Shown: positions 1 to 13,440 of the stretch, in pieces
How positions within the stretch are numbered: position 1 is the first letter of the stretch
Layout of the letters: every line of letters begins with the position of its first letter
DNA from: Stropharia rugosoannulata
Taxonomy: Eukaryota > Basidiomycota > Agaricomycetes > Agaricales > Strophariaceae
Assembly: GCA_028532985.1 (NCBI GenBank)
Contig: JANCIK010000010.1
Location: 2,852,001 to 2,916,000, forward strand
Direction: 5' to 3'
DNA length: 64,000 nt
The notes under the pieces: model-generated
Database searches by the model: none
The model's input: only the letters and a program-made list of their open reading frames with translations
What the model was told of the DNA's origin: nothing
Program-made: the position numbers and the translations under genes

Positions 1-291
1 ATTCTCTGGGCAACTGCCACTGTGGATATTTTCTTAACTCTAGATAGAGGCAACTCTGTCAAAACATGCTAGAGTACAACATGCTGGATTGGGACGTCAT
101 GTAGTAGACTACTATGTAAAAAGACAATAAGTATACAGGTGCACCCTGTTGATGTCATGTATCTGAATGTCTGCTTAATGATCACTTATAAAAACATTTT
201 ATATGTATGTTGGTGTTAATGATACTAGGTTGTTGATGAGACACATTGTACATATTTTTACTATCTATATTGCTACTTTAAGAGTAGTCCA

Positions 292-2692
292 TTACCACTG
301 CATTGCTGCGAGAACAAGAATAACCATCAATGACATCCATAAAGATGGTATACACCAGTGTATAGCTCCACCCCTTTCTTTAAAAGACTTGAAGCTTGTG
401 CTCCCAAGCTGCTGATTAACTCCTCCACGGCCCTGCGAGTTGGCCAACTCCGAAGGCGTCACCCATAAAGACGCATGGATGTTGGTATACGTGCTGGTCG
501 TGAATGTGGTGCTAGGCGCACCAGCAACATCCGCCTGTGCTCCCGTCCCCGACAAGAAGACCAGCGCTGCACCTGGTGCGGGTACGCTGACGCGACATAC
601 AGCCGTCTGCGTCGAGCCGTCCGACGGCACACCACAGGGGATGGTCGTTATGTTTTCGGTGCCGTACAAGCTCCCATCGGCCTGGAAGTTCCCACCTAGC
701 GTCTGCCCAGCCCACGTATAGTTGCCTTTCTGCGTGACGTTTGCTGCGAGGAGATATTTTACGTCGACTGAAGAAGGAAGTGTGCCGCCTTCGACTGTTA
801 TATCCACGGAGATGTCGCTCGCGCCAGTCGGGTCATTTGCGAAGTTGATCAGAAGGACGCGAGAAAGGGTGCCGTGCTCCCATATACCGTAGGCTGGCGT
901 GAAGTGGTTGCCTCCGTTGGCGTTGAGGTCCACGATCTGGGATGTGTTCGTAGCGCCTAGGGCCTCCGCAGTAGCAAGCGCGGAATAATATATTGGTCCC
1001 ACGCTCCACTGATGAAACACAGACTCATTTGTAGGCGGCGCTGCAGCTCGTTATCAGAGACCAAACGGATGAAGACATCACAAAATAATACTCACGGGTA
1101 AATGGACTGTATGTAACGCTTTGCCCACCAATGTGAAACAAAGCATTGGTGAAATTTGACGCCGCCATTTGCATGGCGTAATCGAGACCCCAAAGCGCAG
1201 CTACAAACGCATCGCTAAGACCGGGAAAGCCGCCACAAGAAGCAGTGTTGGTCTCAAACATAATGAACGGTTTCCCAGCAGCTTGTGCTGTAGCCGATGT
1301 CGTGAGGTAAGGAGCGACTAAGTTCAGCGCCGCCTGGTGTGAAAGATATACAGGCATCAAGTCCTGTGGGTTTACAACTGGAATACCAGTGTTTGGGAAC
1401 GCAACACCACAGTTGTCAAAGGGGTAACTAGTCCATGATTGGTACCTGTACGTTGGAAGTGATATCTGGAATGAAGTACTCACTGTTCCACTGCGATGGC
1501 ATACAAGTTCTCGTTATACGCTGGAATAAAACCGTTACCAACTTGCAATACAGACTCGGGAGTCCATCTCGAGGACACACTGGGCGCAATTAAAAGATTG
1601 CTTGCGTTTATGCTTGCGTCTGCATCAAGAGCCTTGATTAACAGGCCAAACTCGTCGAAGTAATCTTGTTGGTTATAGCTCTGATAGAAAAATTAGCTAA
1701 CGCGCACAAGATAATGGGCGCGAGCTCACCTCGGGACGATGTCCATGAGGTCCGTACAAATCCGGCTCGTTCCCTGCTTGGACACCAATGAGATAGTCTC
1801 CAAGAATAGCCTGCCCTTGCTCCACAATTTGAAGACGCCAGTGCTGAGTATCGTTGAATGGCACGCCAATGTACCAATGTACGTTAACGAAGTCGGAGAT
1901 ATTGCGCATCATGTACAGTACGTCTGACGTAAATACTAGAGGAGGCGTAAGTGTCTGCAGACGAAATTCGGTAAGTACTGTATGAGCGCGCGCGTCGGTG
2001 ATAGATCGGGACACGCACCGGGTTAGTGGATGCTGCATAATCTTTCTCCAGAATTTTGCCATCCGGGGTGTTCGCAACGAGTGTAGCCGTCTCTTGTGTA
2101 TTCCCCCCTACGCGCACGTTGATACGGCCAACCCGTTGTTGAATGTTAGCCATAAGGTTCAAGAACGGCACTTGAAGTAAAGACCTAATAATGATCATTA
2201 AGTTTTACAGCTTCAACATGAACGAAGATTTAGTTACGCACGAGTTTTTGCCCACTGAAATGTAATGTGACATTAACATCTCCAGCTCACATTGACGACA
2301 CAGCGGAAGTACTTACAGACTTGATTGACCACCGACATTTCTACAGAAAATCCAAAAAACGACCCGCTTTGCTGTATGGATGCTCCTGAGGGTACATTGT
2401 TTTTAACAGCAAGGTCAAAGGCTGTTGGCAGAGCGCTATTGCCGGGTGGAGGGGGCGCGAGAAGAGTTTTTGTATTGTAGACTTGTAGTTTTGAATCAAG
2501 TGAAGTTGGGATAGGGATTCCGAGGCCGGTAGCCCCAGGACTTAGAAACGGTGTCTGGCCCGGCGCCCAGTAGACAGTAATGGATGGCGCCGCCGTCGTA
2601 GAATTAGATTGGGCATAACAGAGCTGCGCTGCAGTGAAAAGGCAAATCGTCGAAAGCGTAACTCGTAACTCCAAGCTCAATCTTGAGCGCAT
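292..2692 (-). CDS. Glycoside hydrolase family 79-like secreted enzyme (beta-glucuronidase/heparanase clan)
   Basis: Seen: a spliced minus-strand gene whose first exon opens with MRSRLSLEL followed by a hydrophobic signal peptide ending near CYAQS. Later exons carry VGRINVRVGGNTQE, then IGVQAGNEPDLYG (candidate acid/base Glu in the NEP motif) and KPFIMFETNTASCGG (candidate nucleophile Glu). The beta-rich C-terminal part includes RVLLINFANDPTGA, and the protein ends in a hydrophobic stretch just before the stop (SLWMSLMVILVLAA), like a GPI-anchor signal. Known: GH79 enzymes are retaining hydrolases with a TIM barrel and a C-terminal beta domain that act on glucuronides, for example on arabinogalactan or glycoprotein glycans. 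Inferred: a cell-surface or secreted carbohydrate-active enzyme of about 650-700 residues. Start chosen because ATG at 2690-2692 leads straight into the signal peptide; an upstream in-frame ATG at 2836 would precede it with a non-signal stretch. Exon borders are approximate. Confidence 0.85.
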
Positions 2693-3601
2693 AGTTGCCA
2701 AGAATCGATATGTGCCAAGTCTTGATGAAACTTCTGAAAAGAGGAATAAGTAATGAACGGCAAGTTTGGGCGCTAAACAGAAGTGAAGACCTATGTTCTG
2801 AGCTCTTTTAACACTGTTCTGTGAGGGGAGATACAAAAAGAGGAGAGAAGCGTTTTGTTAAAATCCGCCCTCGTCCGATGTCGTCTCGCTAACGATTACG
2901 ACAACAACCTAAACCACTGTTTGAGCCACTCTTCGGGAGAACTCAGAACTCAGGATATCGATTAGTCAACATAGCGTGGATTCTGTCTCAATCCATAGTT
3001 CGACACTCACGAGGGGTGCAGGGTTTCGAGAGATGTGGCTCATAAGAAGTAGAAACAATGCCCGGCATTATCGTCAGCTTCAAAGCTTCTAGTGCACATT
3101 TGTTAAGACATGGTTGACTTTACGTACATGTAATCAGACATTTCACACAGCAATTTAACTCGATGCCAAGACAGTCGGACGTTTCTTCTTAATGCCGGAG
3201 AGTGCTGGCCTGTTCTGACGTCGGCGGGCGGGAAGGCAACATTCTTGAGATGTTATTTTGAGTCTGTCGATAATTGTCAGAGTACTGTAAAAATCGGCTA
3301 TGTAACAGTATGATATATAAATATCACCATGCCATACTGTCTAATCTAATCGCAGCGTCCAAACATCGGTATAATTCAATTGCAGAGTGGTAGAACTAGA
3401 GAAGACGGGTGGTTGGCAATGTCGTGCGATGGTTGATGTATGCCTCTCGATAATCATTAGTCTGAAAGCAAATGTACAACAACGGCAATTGCCAAAATAT
3501 AGTATCTCTAATAGTCCTTATTGCCGCATTACCACAATGCACAGTAGCGTGCTGCGACCTACACGGTTTGACTCCTTGACGAACCACTCGTAAGAGTCTT
3601 G

Positions 3602-5738
3602 CTACCTAAACACGAATAGATTAGCATCGCCTGAAAGACTGAACATAGACACTAAATCCGTACCATCAGAGTTTGTGGGCGAAAACTTTGACTCCGAACC
3701 GGGGGAGAATGGATCTGAGAGGGGCACATGGGCATATTTTTGCGATAACGGTGATGCGAACGGGTCTTCTGTGATGAGTTCCGCGTACTTGGGCTCTGGA
3801 TTAGCTACATAAGGTCCTTTCATGTGTGCGCCTATCAAAGACGCTTGGTCCGAGTCATTGAAGAAGACACCGGAAGGCATTTTTAACTCAATTGACTCGT
3901 TAAGCCGTTTCCGTAGTCCCTGCCGGCCATTCGAACTGAATAGATGTCGGTAAATGGGAGGAAAGCATAGGATATAGACATACATTGCTAATAGGGAATT
4001 CGCGTATACTATCCGCCAATAAGTTAGAAACGAGAAGTGGCAAGCAGCTGCGGAAGAAGCTTACATCGTGTAACCGATAGTTCCATTCCCAGATACAGAA
4101 GTCCATCAGGTTGAACTACATACTAAAAAGATACTTTATGAGGCAGAGAAGAAGAAAACAAGGTACCACTTACCAATATTATACACATAATAGCCGCGAA
4201 ACTAGGCCGCAAAAGTCAATAAAACCAAATCTTCGAAGCTCAGTTAGAAGTACCTGGTGAGTAGCCCTGAGCCTATGAAGTACTGAATAAGAGTCTCGAG
4301 CACGTTTTCACTCCTAATGCGTGGAACTCGATAAAAGGGAACGTTATAGATAAATATTATAAAGCGTACCTGATTGTTCCTTTGCTGCTTTTATGCAGCA
4401 GAAGACACATTGCGCCAGCAATTGAGGAGTCAATAATGGCAGTTGCCCCAAACCCTAAATATACCGTATACTTGTGGTAGTCAGAACAGAGTGTACATGG
4501 GCTCCCCTCGAGAGGTTGGGGCTCACTCACTTCGAATCCGGTGTCGAAACTATGAATGACGTCGATTTTTTGCCTGTTTCCCATTAATGAGCCAGAACGG
4601 GTGCATTATACTCTCAGCCACTTACAGGCGCGATAAAAATACTTTGAAATACGGGGGGTAAGCGCTTGAAATTTATGATAAACAGTCGAGATACGTACTA
4701 ACAGCAACCGCTGTTCAATGAAAGTACGTGAATACACATGATGGTAGATGCAACATGCTATCACTTACCCAAAGCGAAGAGGGCGATAAATACTATGAAA
4801 ACCTGTTCCTGTCTGAGGGATGTCGTTTGCATGGCATTAGCACTAATACGCACCTGTATGGCTCTCGAAAACCGTTTTGCTAATAATAGATTGCTGTGGC
4901 TCGAGACTATATTTGTTGCCAGATGTCAGGTTCTCGGTCAAATATGATAACCAGAAGCCCAAACGGGCATTACTTACAGCGCCATATTTGCCATAGATAA
5001 AACCTGATATAGAACGGATGAAACCTCTCCCGTGGGCTTTGAACGGCGAACGACATACCCTTGGACGAGGACAATCAGTATAACCTGACAGTCGAAATGG
5101 TTAATTACAGTTGGACGTCGGTAGCAAGTCCAATTACCTGCGTCGAACCTAACGCCTGGATGGAACTTGGTTAAAAATTGCGGCACAAGTAAATTCCTAA
5201 TACTACCTTTAGGCTCCTGCGGGTGTTGTAAGTAAAGTATAGCTCCGAAGGAGAGCAGACCTCTCACCAAACCAGAGTCTTCGCGCTTTGCGTGTATCCC
5301 AACATGTTCAGAATTAGATTGTATACCAAGAACGTTGAAAACGTGAGGTGAAGGGCATCAAGAGCGCTGCGTGGAAGTGGGGTTTTTGCAATAAGAATGC
5401 GCAAGGCAGACTATGACGCCAGTGGCGTACCATACAATCCCAATCTTCAGTTATTCAGGACATAAGATGGTGAACTAAAAGAAAGGGCAACAAGCGCACT
5501 ATTGTTTTTCGCCCCCATAAGTCTTCATTATTCATCGTATAATACTGGTACGCCTGTCGTACGCCAATGCCAAATAGACTGAGAGTATCGTTAATCCCGC
5601 GCTCCTCAAGCCAAATGCGCAAACTTACATTGCGCCCGCGGAATACCCAAAGAACGCCGCAGCTAAGGTGGTATCCAAATTTCCCGGGGGGCCGCCTCCC
5701 GCCGGTGGCGCAGCCATCGTTGTGTTGGTTGAGTTCAT
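3602..5738 (-). CDS. DUF6534-family multi-pass membrane protein (copy 1)
   Basis: Seen: the first exon starts at ATG 5738 (MNSTNTTMAAPPAGGGPPG...) and ends at a GTAAGT donor near 5628. Later exons carry FGIGVRQAYQYYTMNNEDLW, then a helix with ALDALHLTFSTFLVYN. The exon near 4360-4560 has the D-S-S-I-A-G-A-M-C-L-L-L-H-K-S-S pattern, matching the family's D-x-x-I-A-x-x-L-C-x-x-L-x-x-S signature. The last exon has SSNGRQGLRKR, where the family has a N-x-R element, then a soluble acidic/Ser tail. Known: DUF6534 proteins are expanded in Agaricomycetes, predicted to have about seven helices, and have no established function. Odd: the introns are numerous and some exons are very small, so the middle of the model is only partly resolved. 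A second family member lies at 41.3-42.4 kb. Confidence 0.75.
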
Positions 5739-6388
5739 GATCTTACCGGTTACAGCCTAACGCTGAGAAGGAAGATATGGTCGTAACGGGGGACGGCGGA
5801 TAGTTGGGGGACGGGATCAAGCAGCACAATGGTTATTTTCCGCGTATATCTGCGACCAGGGTCGTGGTCGTGCGAGTTATTATTCCCGTCGCATTGTAGA
5901 CCCTGAATAATGCCGACTTAGATAAGATTTGATGACAACTCTGATGGAATCGCACATGCCCATGCCACGAGGCCCATGAAAGGCTATTTCTCCACCTTGG
6001 GAAGCTCAGCATCAGATATACCTCTCTATCGACCGATGACAGGTCTAAGGTAATACTTGCTATAAAACACATCACGGCTTGAGTACTGAGTAGTTGTAGA
6101 TACAACGCTGTTTCCCTTCAGGAATTTGTGTTCAGCATATTTCGGTGTCAATAGTGGAACACACAGAAATTGGATCCGCAATGAATGGAAATTACTTTGC
6201 ACCGTCAACATTCTCATTCATAAACTCCGCGAATTTATGGAGCATAAACTTACTCGAGGCCAGCGCCTGCCATCGCTCAAGCATTTCTGATTTATATCAT
6301 AGCTCCCATGAAAGCAAGCACTAGACATTTACTTGTTTTCTAATACCCATTTCCCAGTAAAAGTAAAGCTTGGTCTACTTGTTAATAC

Positions 6389-8554
6389 TTAAGAGACAAT
6401 AAATGCACCACTACCGACAGATCCAAAAACGAAGTGTTGGCGCGCAGGGTCGACAATCGCGCCGGAGTTGAAGACCTGCATTGCTTGTATCAACGGTGAC
6501 GACGTTCTCAATCCAAGTTGAGCAGGTGTCACCGAGGCGTTGAAGTAATTCGTGTTCGCGGCAAGGACGAGCGTCTGTGCGCCGACGGTCCACAAGCCAA
6601 CATCTACAAGGTTGACAGTTACTTGCCGGAAGGTTGCAGCGGGGTTCAGAATGAATGAAGTCATCTTCGGCATGGATAAAGCCAGACTCGAAGCAGACGC
6701 CTTGATGTCAGCTGAAGTTGGATCATTCCAGGACATCACGCCTACAATTCTGTAAGCAAAATCCTCTTGGGGTAAAGGCAAGCGCTTACCAAGGCCTCCG
6801 TGGTTCATTCCTACTATGCTCTCGACAACGAATTCGGGGCCTGTTGGGTAACGCTGAAAAAAGGTGTGTTAATCTAACGTATCCAGCTAATGCTGTGATG
6901 AATTCAAACCTTCCAGTAGCTGAGAATATCCCACTCATCAGAAATTTTCACGAGGATAAGGGAAAAGGCGACATACGTGTCATTTCCAAAGCCCTGCGGA
7001 ACAGTCCAGACGGCCTTGGTACGCTCCCAACCGTTAATAAATATGCGTTGCTTGAATTCATCCATTCGGGTGGAGATGTCTTGGAAGTTTCCTTTGCAGT
7101 TATCACATCTAATAAATTAACAAAATTAAACATACGACCGGATAACGAAAAATGCGTAGACGTACCCGCAGTCACCATAGTCAACTGTGCAGGGCGTGTC
7201 CCACTGTGTCGAGAATGTGACATTATTTCCAATCATATACGTATCCTGCATCACGATGTCCGCGCCACTGGTATAGTCCCTGAAAATACCTTCAGGCATA
7301 GTTGAATAATTGGAATTCGGTTGACTTACGTGAAGAAGTAATTCTCGCAGTTCAACACTAAGGTTACGGGGTGATATCCCGCACCGCCCTTGCCATCGCC
7401 ACCATCCAAAGACTGTATGAGATTCGAGGCAATGAGCGTAGCGTTCAATGGGTCGGAGGTTCCATCAGGCTCGTCGCCCGTGTACCATGTCAGAAGGTTC
7501 GGGCGCGACTTGATCATATTAACTTGTTCCGTAACCGCTGTGGCATTCATGTAGTTGCTATTCAAAAAATTAGCCAGAGCATTGTAGGCTTGCTGCATCC
7601 CACTTACAGTCGCATATCGTATACCAAGTAAAGCCCTGCCTCCTGCATCTTATCGAGGACAATGTTTAGCGCGGTGAGGTTATCGAAGCTCGGGATAGGA
7701 TGAATCTACACACTGTTAGTAAGAGGTTAATAGAGTAACATTGACAAATTGATTACAATTGTGAACCTGGAGAAATGTTAGCAGGACCGCGTTATCAGAT
7801 GCGTTAATTCTTACCCTTGTTTAGCTAGCGTCGCTGGGATTGTGAAGTCGGAATCAAGGTAGCCTCCAAAATTAGTGTAAAATCCAATAGGGAAGACGGG
7901 CGCAAACGGGCCTCCCTTGCCGTTCGCTGGACGAGCCAGCAGAGCGCCGGTCCGCAAGTCCATTTTGGTGACAGAGCCGATTGTGGACGGGGGCTCAGGC
8001 AAAAAGCTCAGGGACCCCGTGGCAGAAAACGTTTGCGACGCAAGCTTTGCCGTGCACGTTAAGTCATAAGCTTCTGCGCGTGGTGTAAGAGAAGAAAGCG
8101 AGAATGAGAGGGCATGTTTAGTGGCATTGAGCGGTACGATCCCACTGGCCAGTTTCCTTCCTCCAGTCGATACAGTCACGATCAAAGAATTTGAGGCAGA
8201 GCCCAATGCAGACGGGTCGATGTGTAGTGGTTGGGCGTTGGCTATTTGAGAGAATGTAACTGGAGAATCGATGAGGATGGTAATGTCGTCCGGATTGCCA
8301 ACTACAGCATCTTCAGCCAAGTAGGGTCGTATAGCAGGTGCGCAACGCAGTGCTAATAAAGGACTACTAGAAGTCGCAGGTATTGGAAAGTCACCGCCTG
8401 GAGGCGTTGGTGGGAGGGACGGTAGATAATGTTTTCCGCACCTGGTGTTGCCAGATTTAAAACATAATAATGATGCAGCCGTTAACCGTAAAACTCACCA
8501 TGTTTGCGCCGCAACCCCCACTCCAAAGTAGACGAGTGCCAGGAAAGACAGCAT
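6389..8554 (-). CDS. Secreted TIM-barrel glycoside hydrolase-like protein of unknown specificity
   Basis: Seen: exon 1 encodes a signal peptide (MLSFLALVYFGVGVAAQTW) and is joined in phase by a GTGAGT donor at 8498 to an exon beginning CGKHYLPSLPPTPPGG. An N-terminal beta-rich part follows, with VGNPDDITILIDSPVTFSQI, then a barrel-like part containing PVFPIGFYTNFGGYLD, RPNLLTWYTGDEPDGTSDP, DIVMQDTYMIGN and a C-terminal part with AYRIVGVMSWNDPTSA. It ends VGSGAFIVS at 6389. Known: the TWYTGDEPDG pattern (acidic pair after a strand) resembles the acid/base strand of clan-A glycoside hydrolases. Inferred: an extracellular carbohydrate-active or carbohydrate-binding protein of about 600 residues. 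I cannot place it in a numbered GH family. Six or so short introns interrupt it. Together with the GH79-like gene, it puts two probable carbohydrate enzymes on one strand at the left end. Confidence 0.65.
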
Positions 8555-10448
8555 TGCTATGTCGTGGGCAGCTCAAAACTTGAGCTCTGACAACAATACG
8601 TGTTTGATAAAGGCCTTAGCACCGCGCTGGTTATGTACTAGTCCCAGACGGCATAACCGGAACCGTCCACGCGGGAAGAAGCAAGGGAACGCATGGACGA
8701 GAGTCACTCCACCTGCGATAGAGAGTTCTTTGACAAGGAGTGATCCCCTAGCATTACGCTAAAGAGAGTTAAGCGATCTTTTATAAGTAAGGGATACATA
8801 AATAAACATACTTTAGGCAGAAGATCGCATGAGCGTAATAGAAAAGTGCCAGCAAGAATGCGTTTGCATGCTGTTGTCGGTGAAGAGGTGGAGCACGTAT
8901 TTTAATTATCCAGAGTAATTCATACATTAGAGATTGCTGTGAGAGCCTGTCAAAGATATCAGTCATAAGACCTCACAACACTGGGTCGTTGTCATGCTTC
9001 GGTTTGAAGGTTCGTTAGAAAGCTTCATATTTGCACACTGAAGCTCAGCGCTCTGGCTTTGAGTTTGATGCGTGATGTATGATGACGGCCGCGACCTGCC
9101 GCGACGGCAGATTGCGAAATGGGAGTGGAGTTCAAACGTTCAAACGTTCAAACGTTCAACGTTCAACTCAGGACCGCTCCAGCCTGGGCACCCGAAACAA
9201 CCCGGTCACCTATTTGACCGTCAACGCCAGTCAGCGCATCATCTTCAAGACAATTATGTTATGCTGGATGTAAAATGTTCAACAGAACTATATTTACAAG
9301 AATTCCCTATGGCGGTCGCTTAACCTCGGAGACGAAAGTTATACCATACCAGTCGAGCGTCACCTCCATTCGCATTCAGTTCCGAAGCCCAAACCGTTGA
9401 CAGCAGCTCGACCAACATGCTGCAACACGTATTCCCGGTATCGATGTGATGAACGTGGTACCGCTGTGCCATAATGGAAAGATGGAGCACAACATCTAGA
9501 GTTGCTACAGGCTTCACATATGTGGCGTATCTGGGCATATTGCACACGTTTTCGGAGCAGGATTCCCTTTCCATTCAATACCTCCTCTCAGGAATGCGTA
9601 TATGAGCTTCTTAGAGCCGTAGAGCAATGCTTCCTTAGCATATACTCACCGGTTTTCTTGACGGATAACGCATACATAAGATCCACCTTGCTCTCTCGAA
9701 AAATTGACTTTCCGTGCAGCCCCGGTTTACTTTTCTTTATCTTCTAGCCCACATTCTGGGTATACAGCAATAGGCGGGACCCATACTTCAGTCGCTATCT
9801 GGTCTGGGAAGGCGATCACTCGTCAACGACTTGGCTTGCTGTTGAAACGCTTTCCGAGTTGAGGCATTCTTTCCAGCTCTGGCCCTCATGGAGAAACCTT
9901 TCCCACTACTGGAAGACATGCACAAGGCCTGAGCTGGACAAGACAGTCTTTTATTGCTAGTCACGCATGGCCTGGTCGTTCAGACGCGGTGGATTGTCAT
10001 ACATTTTGTGGATCTTACCCTATCTTACCGTACCAAGCATCCAACTTGTATCATTCCACATTGACGGCCTCTCAAACGTTCGCATCGAGGGGGATTGACT
10101 CACGGAGTCAGAGTGAGCCTCAAACCACCGGCTGGGGCCAAGGAGGCAAGGGGGTTCAGCAACGCCTTGGCGTGATCGACTTGGAATGACATACCACAAA
10201 CGATGTCACGAACGTGCTAATGCAAAAGTAAAGAAAAGTTCGATTCTGATGCTGTTATTTGTGTGAGCTCCCGCACCGCCTTTTCGACCTTTTTCTGACG
10301 ACCCTTGTCCTTGAAATGGGTAGAGTTAGAGAAATATGGATGTGTACGTTGTTTAACTGACTACGATGCTTTCTTATACTAATCATATTTGTCTGAAGCC
10401 TACAGTATCGACGAGAAGCGCAACATGTAACATCCCCGCTCCCTTCAG
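8555..10448. other. Gene-free stretch
   Basis: No open frame here has family resemblance or consistent splicing. It lies between the divergent starts of the minus-strand hydrolase-like gene and the plus-strand transporter, so it probably holds both promoters and perhaps the unresolved first exon of the transporter near 10370-10440. Confidence 0.5.
9131..9168. repeat. Short tandem repeat, unit TTCAAACG
   Basis: Three full copies of an 8-bp unit TTCAAACG are followed by shorter, degraded copies. It lies in the gene-free stretch; no function is evident. Confidence 0.8.
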
Positions 10449-12662
10449 CTGTTTACCTTCTTATACTCCTCCAGTCTCTTCTATATCATGGGCATCATGA
10501 TGTACAAACTGGGCCTTGAATTCTTCAATGGGTCTATCAGCACGCTTGCTACGGATCGCTTCGATGCGGCCAATACCTTCTCCAAGCGTAAGAAATCCCT
10601 GTATACAAACTATTCGTTCCTTATTTAAGTCGCTTCTAGTTGGTGCAGCCTCGGGGGTTAATCAAGCGGCCCAGTGTGTTGGTGCAATTCTAATTGCACC
10701 GCTAATTAGGAGGCTCCCCACGCGCACGGTTCTGGCCTCAGCAATTACACTGTTTGCTGTTATGACTGTGATTCTCCTTGTTGTAGACGCTGCTACGGGT
10801 ATGCACACATCACAATCCTGTTTGAACTTTGTAACGATATCGTTTTCAAGGTGGTAAAATCAAGCCTGCAGGCCAAAAGAAACCCTCCTACGGCGACTGG
10901 AACCCAAATCTGATTTTCGTCGTCTGGACACTTTCTGGAATTTCTTATGGTATGGTGGAGCTCATCCGCCGTGTTATGTGCGTTCACATAACTGTATCAC
11001 TACATAACATACTGACTGCCTTCCGATCAGTCCCGCCGATGTTGTAGGCGGAAACGTCGGCAAGTTACGACGGATGGATGCCGTGGTACACATTTTTTAT
11101 GAGGTCGCAGGGACGTCGGGTGCCTTTGCCTCTTCCTCAGCTATCAGTCGATTCGGCAATAACTACAGCTTCTTCTTGACTCCCGGTAAGCTAATAGGTC
11201 TCTGTTTATCATCATTTATTTACGGGTTGCAAAGTTTTTTTCGTATGTGCTGCAACGTCGTGGACATTCATTTCTACCTTGAACTTCAAGTCAGACAAGG
11301 ATGTCCAGGAAGAACTAGCCCAACAAGGGTTGGGCGACGTCGACCTTAAGAAGAGTACCTCGAGAAATTACCTGTTCCAAATCTGGCTGGGTGCCCGTGG
11401 ATTCGTTGAGTCGATCTACGTTGGAGCTAAATTGGTGTTCATGCATAGACGGTTTATCTGTATGTTTTTCTTATCGTTGTTGTGTTCCAGACGTTGACCT
11501 GTTACTACGGCGCGACAGGGCTCTTCCCGGCTTAGTATGTATACATGCACCATGACGTTTCTCTCACAATCTTAACTTGTTTTTAGCTCTCTTGCCCTTT
11601 ATATGCACCGTTATCTCGAAAATGGCCTTGCCCCGGCTTTCGCCAAACGTGTTCTCGGAACCTCCGCCTGGAGTCAGATTATAGTCGGCGGATCTAACTT
11701 CGGAGAGGCATGTAATGGTTTATCGGAGGCGATATAGATCAGCTAATACTGAACTTATAGCTCCTGGGTGCACTCGGTGTACTGGTTTTTTCGGACGCCA
11801 TCACGACACCTGTAAGCTCGTTTGTGGACTTCCGCTATTGCATAGTCTGATGGCATGCTAGATACCCTGGCTACGCTTGGATGCTCTCGCTGTGAGTAAA
11901 CTGATTTGACAGAATCCTAAAAGATGTGTAACTTACAATTAACTTTCCAGCTTAATATTGTGTGGATCTTGCCAATATTCGCTCGCCATGCGACCAACGA
12001 TGTTTCGTGGGCATGGAAAATAGCTGGATGTTTTATCCCCATCTCCTTTGTACGTTCCGCATTCACTAAATGTTTAAATGTTTGTAGGTGCCCTTTATGC
12101 TCACTTCGTTATAGGGCTGGGCGGCAGGTGACGTATCTCTTGCTGCTTACATTCAATCTGCGCTCTCCGACTCTCAATACAGTATGTTTATCCATTTGTT
12201 TGCACACACCTCATTTCTGAGACGGAAATGCTCAGCCCATACCAATGTCTCTGCTCTGGGAGCAGTCATGGCCTTCCTCTACTCCAGCTATATTGTCGCT
12301 AATGCGATCCTGAGCACATTACTCGGCAAAGTGTTTGACAAGGACTGGAAGCGGAATGGCAACATTGAGCATTCGCTGAAGACCGTTGGCGGGTGCGTAT
12401 TCGAGCCCCTCCTTTCTTACACTTCCTCGTATACTCACGCATATTCCACAGAGTCCAGTTTAGTATTGCGTGTGGAGTCATCGTCCTGGCGACCTTCATC
12501 CCTAGGGGCGCGTTCTCTCTCAACCCGAATGCCCTGGGTGATGTTGGCAAGAAGAACGAACACGTAGAATCCGGGTCATCGGATGATACCAACGAGAATG
12601 AGAAGGATATTAAGAAGGGAATGCCGTCTGACCTGTCTATCTTAGAGAAGCACAGCTCATAG
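10449..12662 (+). CDS. Major facilitator superfamily-type membrane transporter (5' end unresolved)
   Basis: Seen: spliced exons with about twelve hydrophobic segments. These include LQLFTFLYSSSLFYIMG, a loop with STLATDRFDAANTFSKLG joined in phase across the intron near 10589-10638, GAILIAPLIRRLPTRT, VWTLSGISYGMVELIRRVI and GNVGKLRRMDAVVHIFYEVAG. Further segments are SAWSQIIVGGSNFGELLGAL, AWKIAGCFIPISFGWAAGD and a last helix VQFSIACGVIVLATFIPRG. The tail is hydrophilic and acidic/Lys-rich, ending at the TAG at 12660-12662. Known: this matches fungal proteins called MFS general substrate transporters; the substrate is unknown. Inferred: a plasma or vacuolar membrane carrier. Odd: an in-frame stop lies just upstream of 10449, so an earlier small exon must supply the start, or translation begins at the ATG near 10488 with a shortened first helix. 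Confidence 0.7.
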
Positions 12663-13440
12663 GTTAATTTTTATTGATTACTATTATTCATTCGTCTGCA
12701 GTCATCCTTTCTCTGTTTGTATTCGTATTTGTGGATTTGTATTCCAGGCGCAGCCTCGTTTGGGTTTGTTTCTTAGTAATTGTCATGACATGGAACTGGG
12801 CAATGTTGGGTACGATGTTAGGTTTGAATAACTCGTCCTTGGAGGCTTTTCCTGGTGAGATTGTATACATTTTCTCCGAGCTGTCATTCTTTTAACGCTG
12901 CGTTCATAGCTATTTAAATATTCACAGGTTATCTTCCAATTAAGAGCTACGCGTGTAATCATGGTGCCATGCGGCGTTTCCTAGACGGAACCACCTGTCC
13001 AACGCATGAACTTCATTCCAGCTTCAAATTGTTGGATCTGCTCGTGTTTTGGGTTTAATTTGTGTCCATGTAAAACGTCGGCGTATGTGCTATTAACAGA
13101 AACAGCGCGTGGTTTCCGCATGTCGGCTCTGGTGTATGAATAGGCAAATGGAGGGAATGCAGCCAGTATTCAACTTCCTACACCATGGTATCGCTCTTCA
13201 GGAGGCAGACTCAACAATTTGGCGGGAATGCTTCAGTACGTTTGTATTTTGCATAATTAGATAAATTTAACTTGTTGTTCATGAATACAGGCTTCCAAAA
13301 CAAATAACGCTACCTCCGCTGCAAATGCGCCGCGCCCACTGTGCGTTCTAGATCAATTATGTCCGCTTTCAAGTGATGATGACCTCCAATCTAGGCCTAA
13401 GAGTCTTAATCAGGTGGAAAGGCAGTAAGGCGGGTTCCGT
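12663..13440 (+). other. Intergenic region between transporter and first caspase gene
   Basis: A short open stretch at 12674-12895 is hydrophobic but matches nothing known and is most easily read as 3' UTR of the transporter. The missing first coding exon of the downstream caspase gene should lie between about 13140 and 13440. An ATG at 13150 leads a short open exon ending at a GTACGT donor, but I could not join it in phase. Confidence 0.4.

Noticed and set aside
12674..12895. Hydrophobic 73-codon frame just after the transporter stop
   Set aside because: Probably 3' UTR; it cannot be spliced onto the transporter without removing its natural acidic tail, and it has no homologous look.
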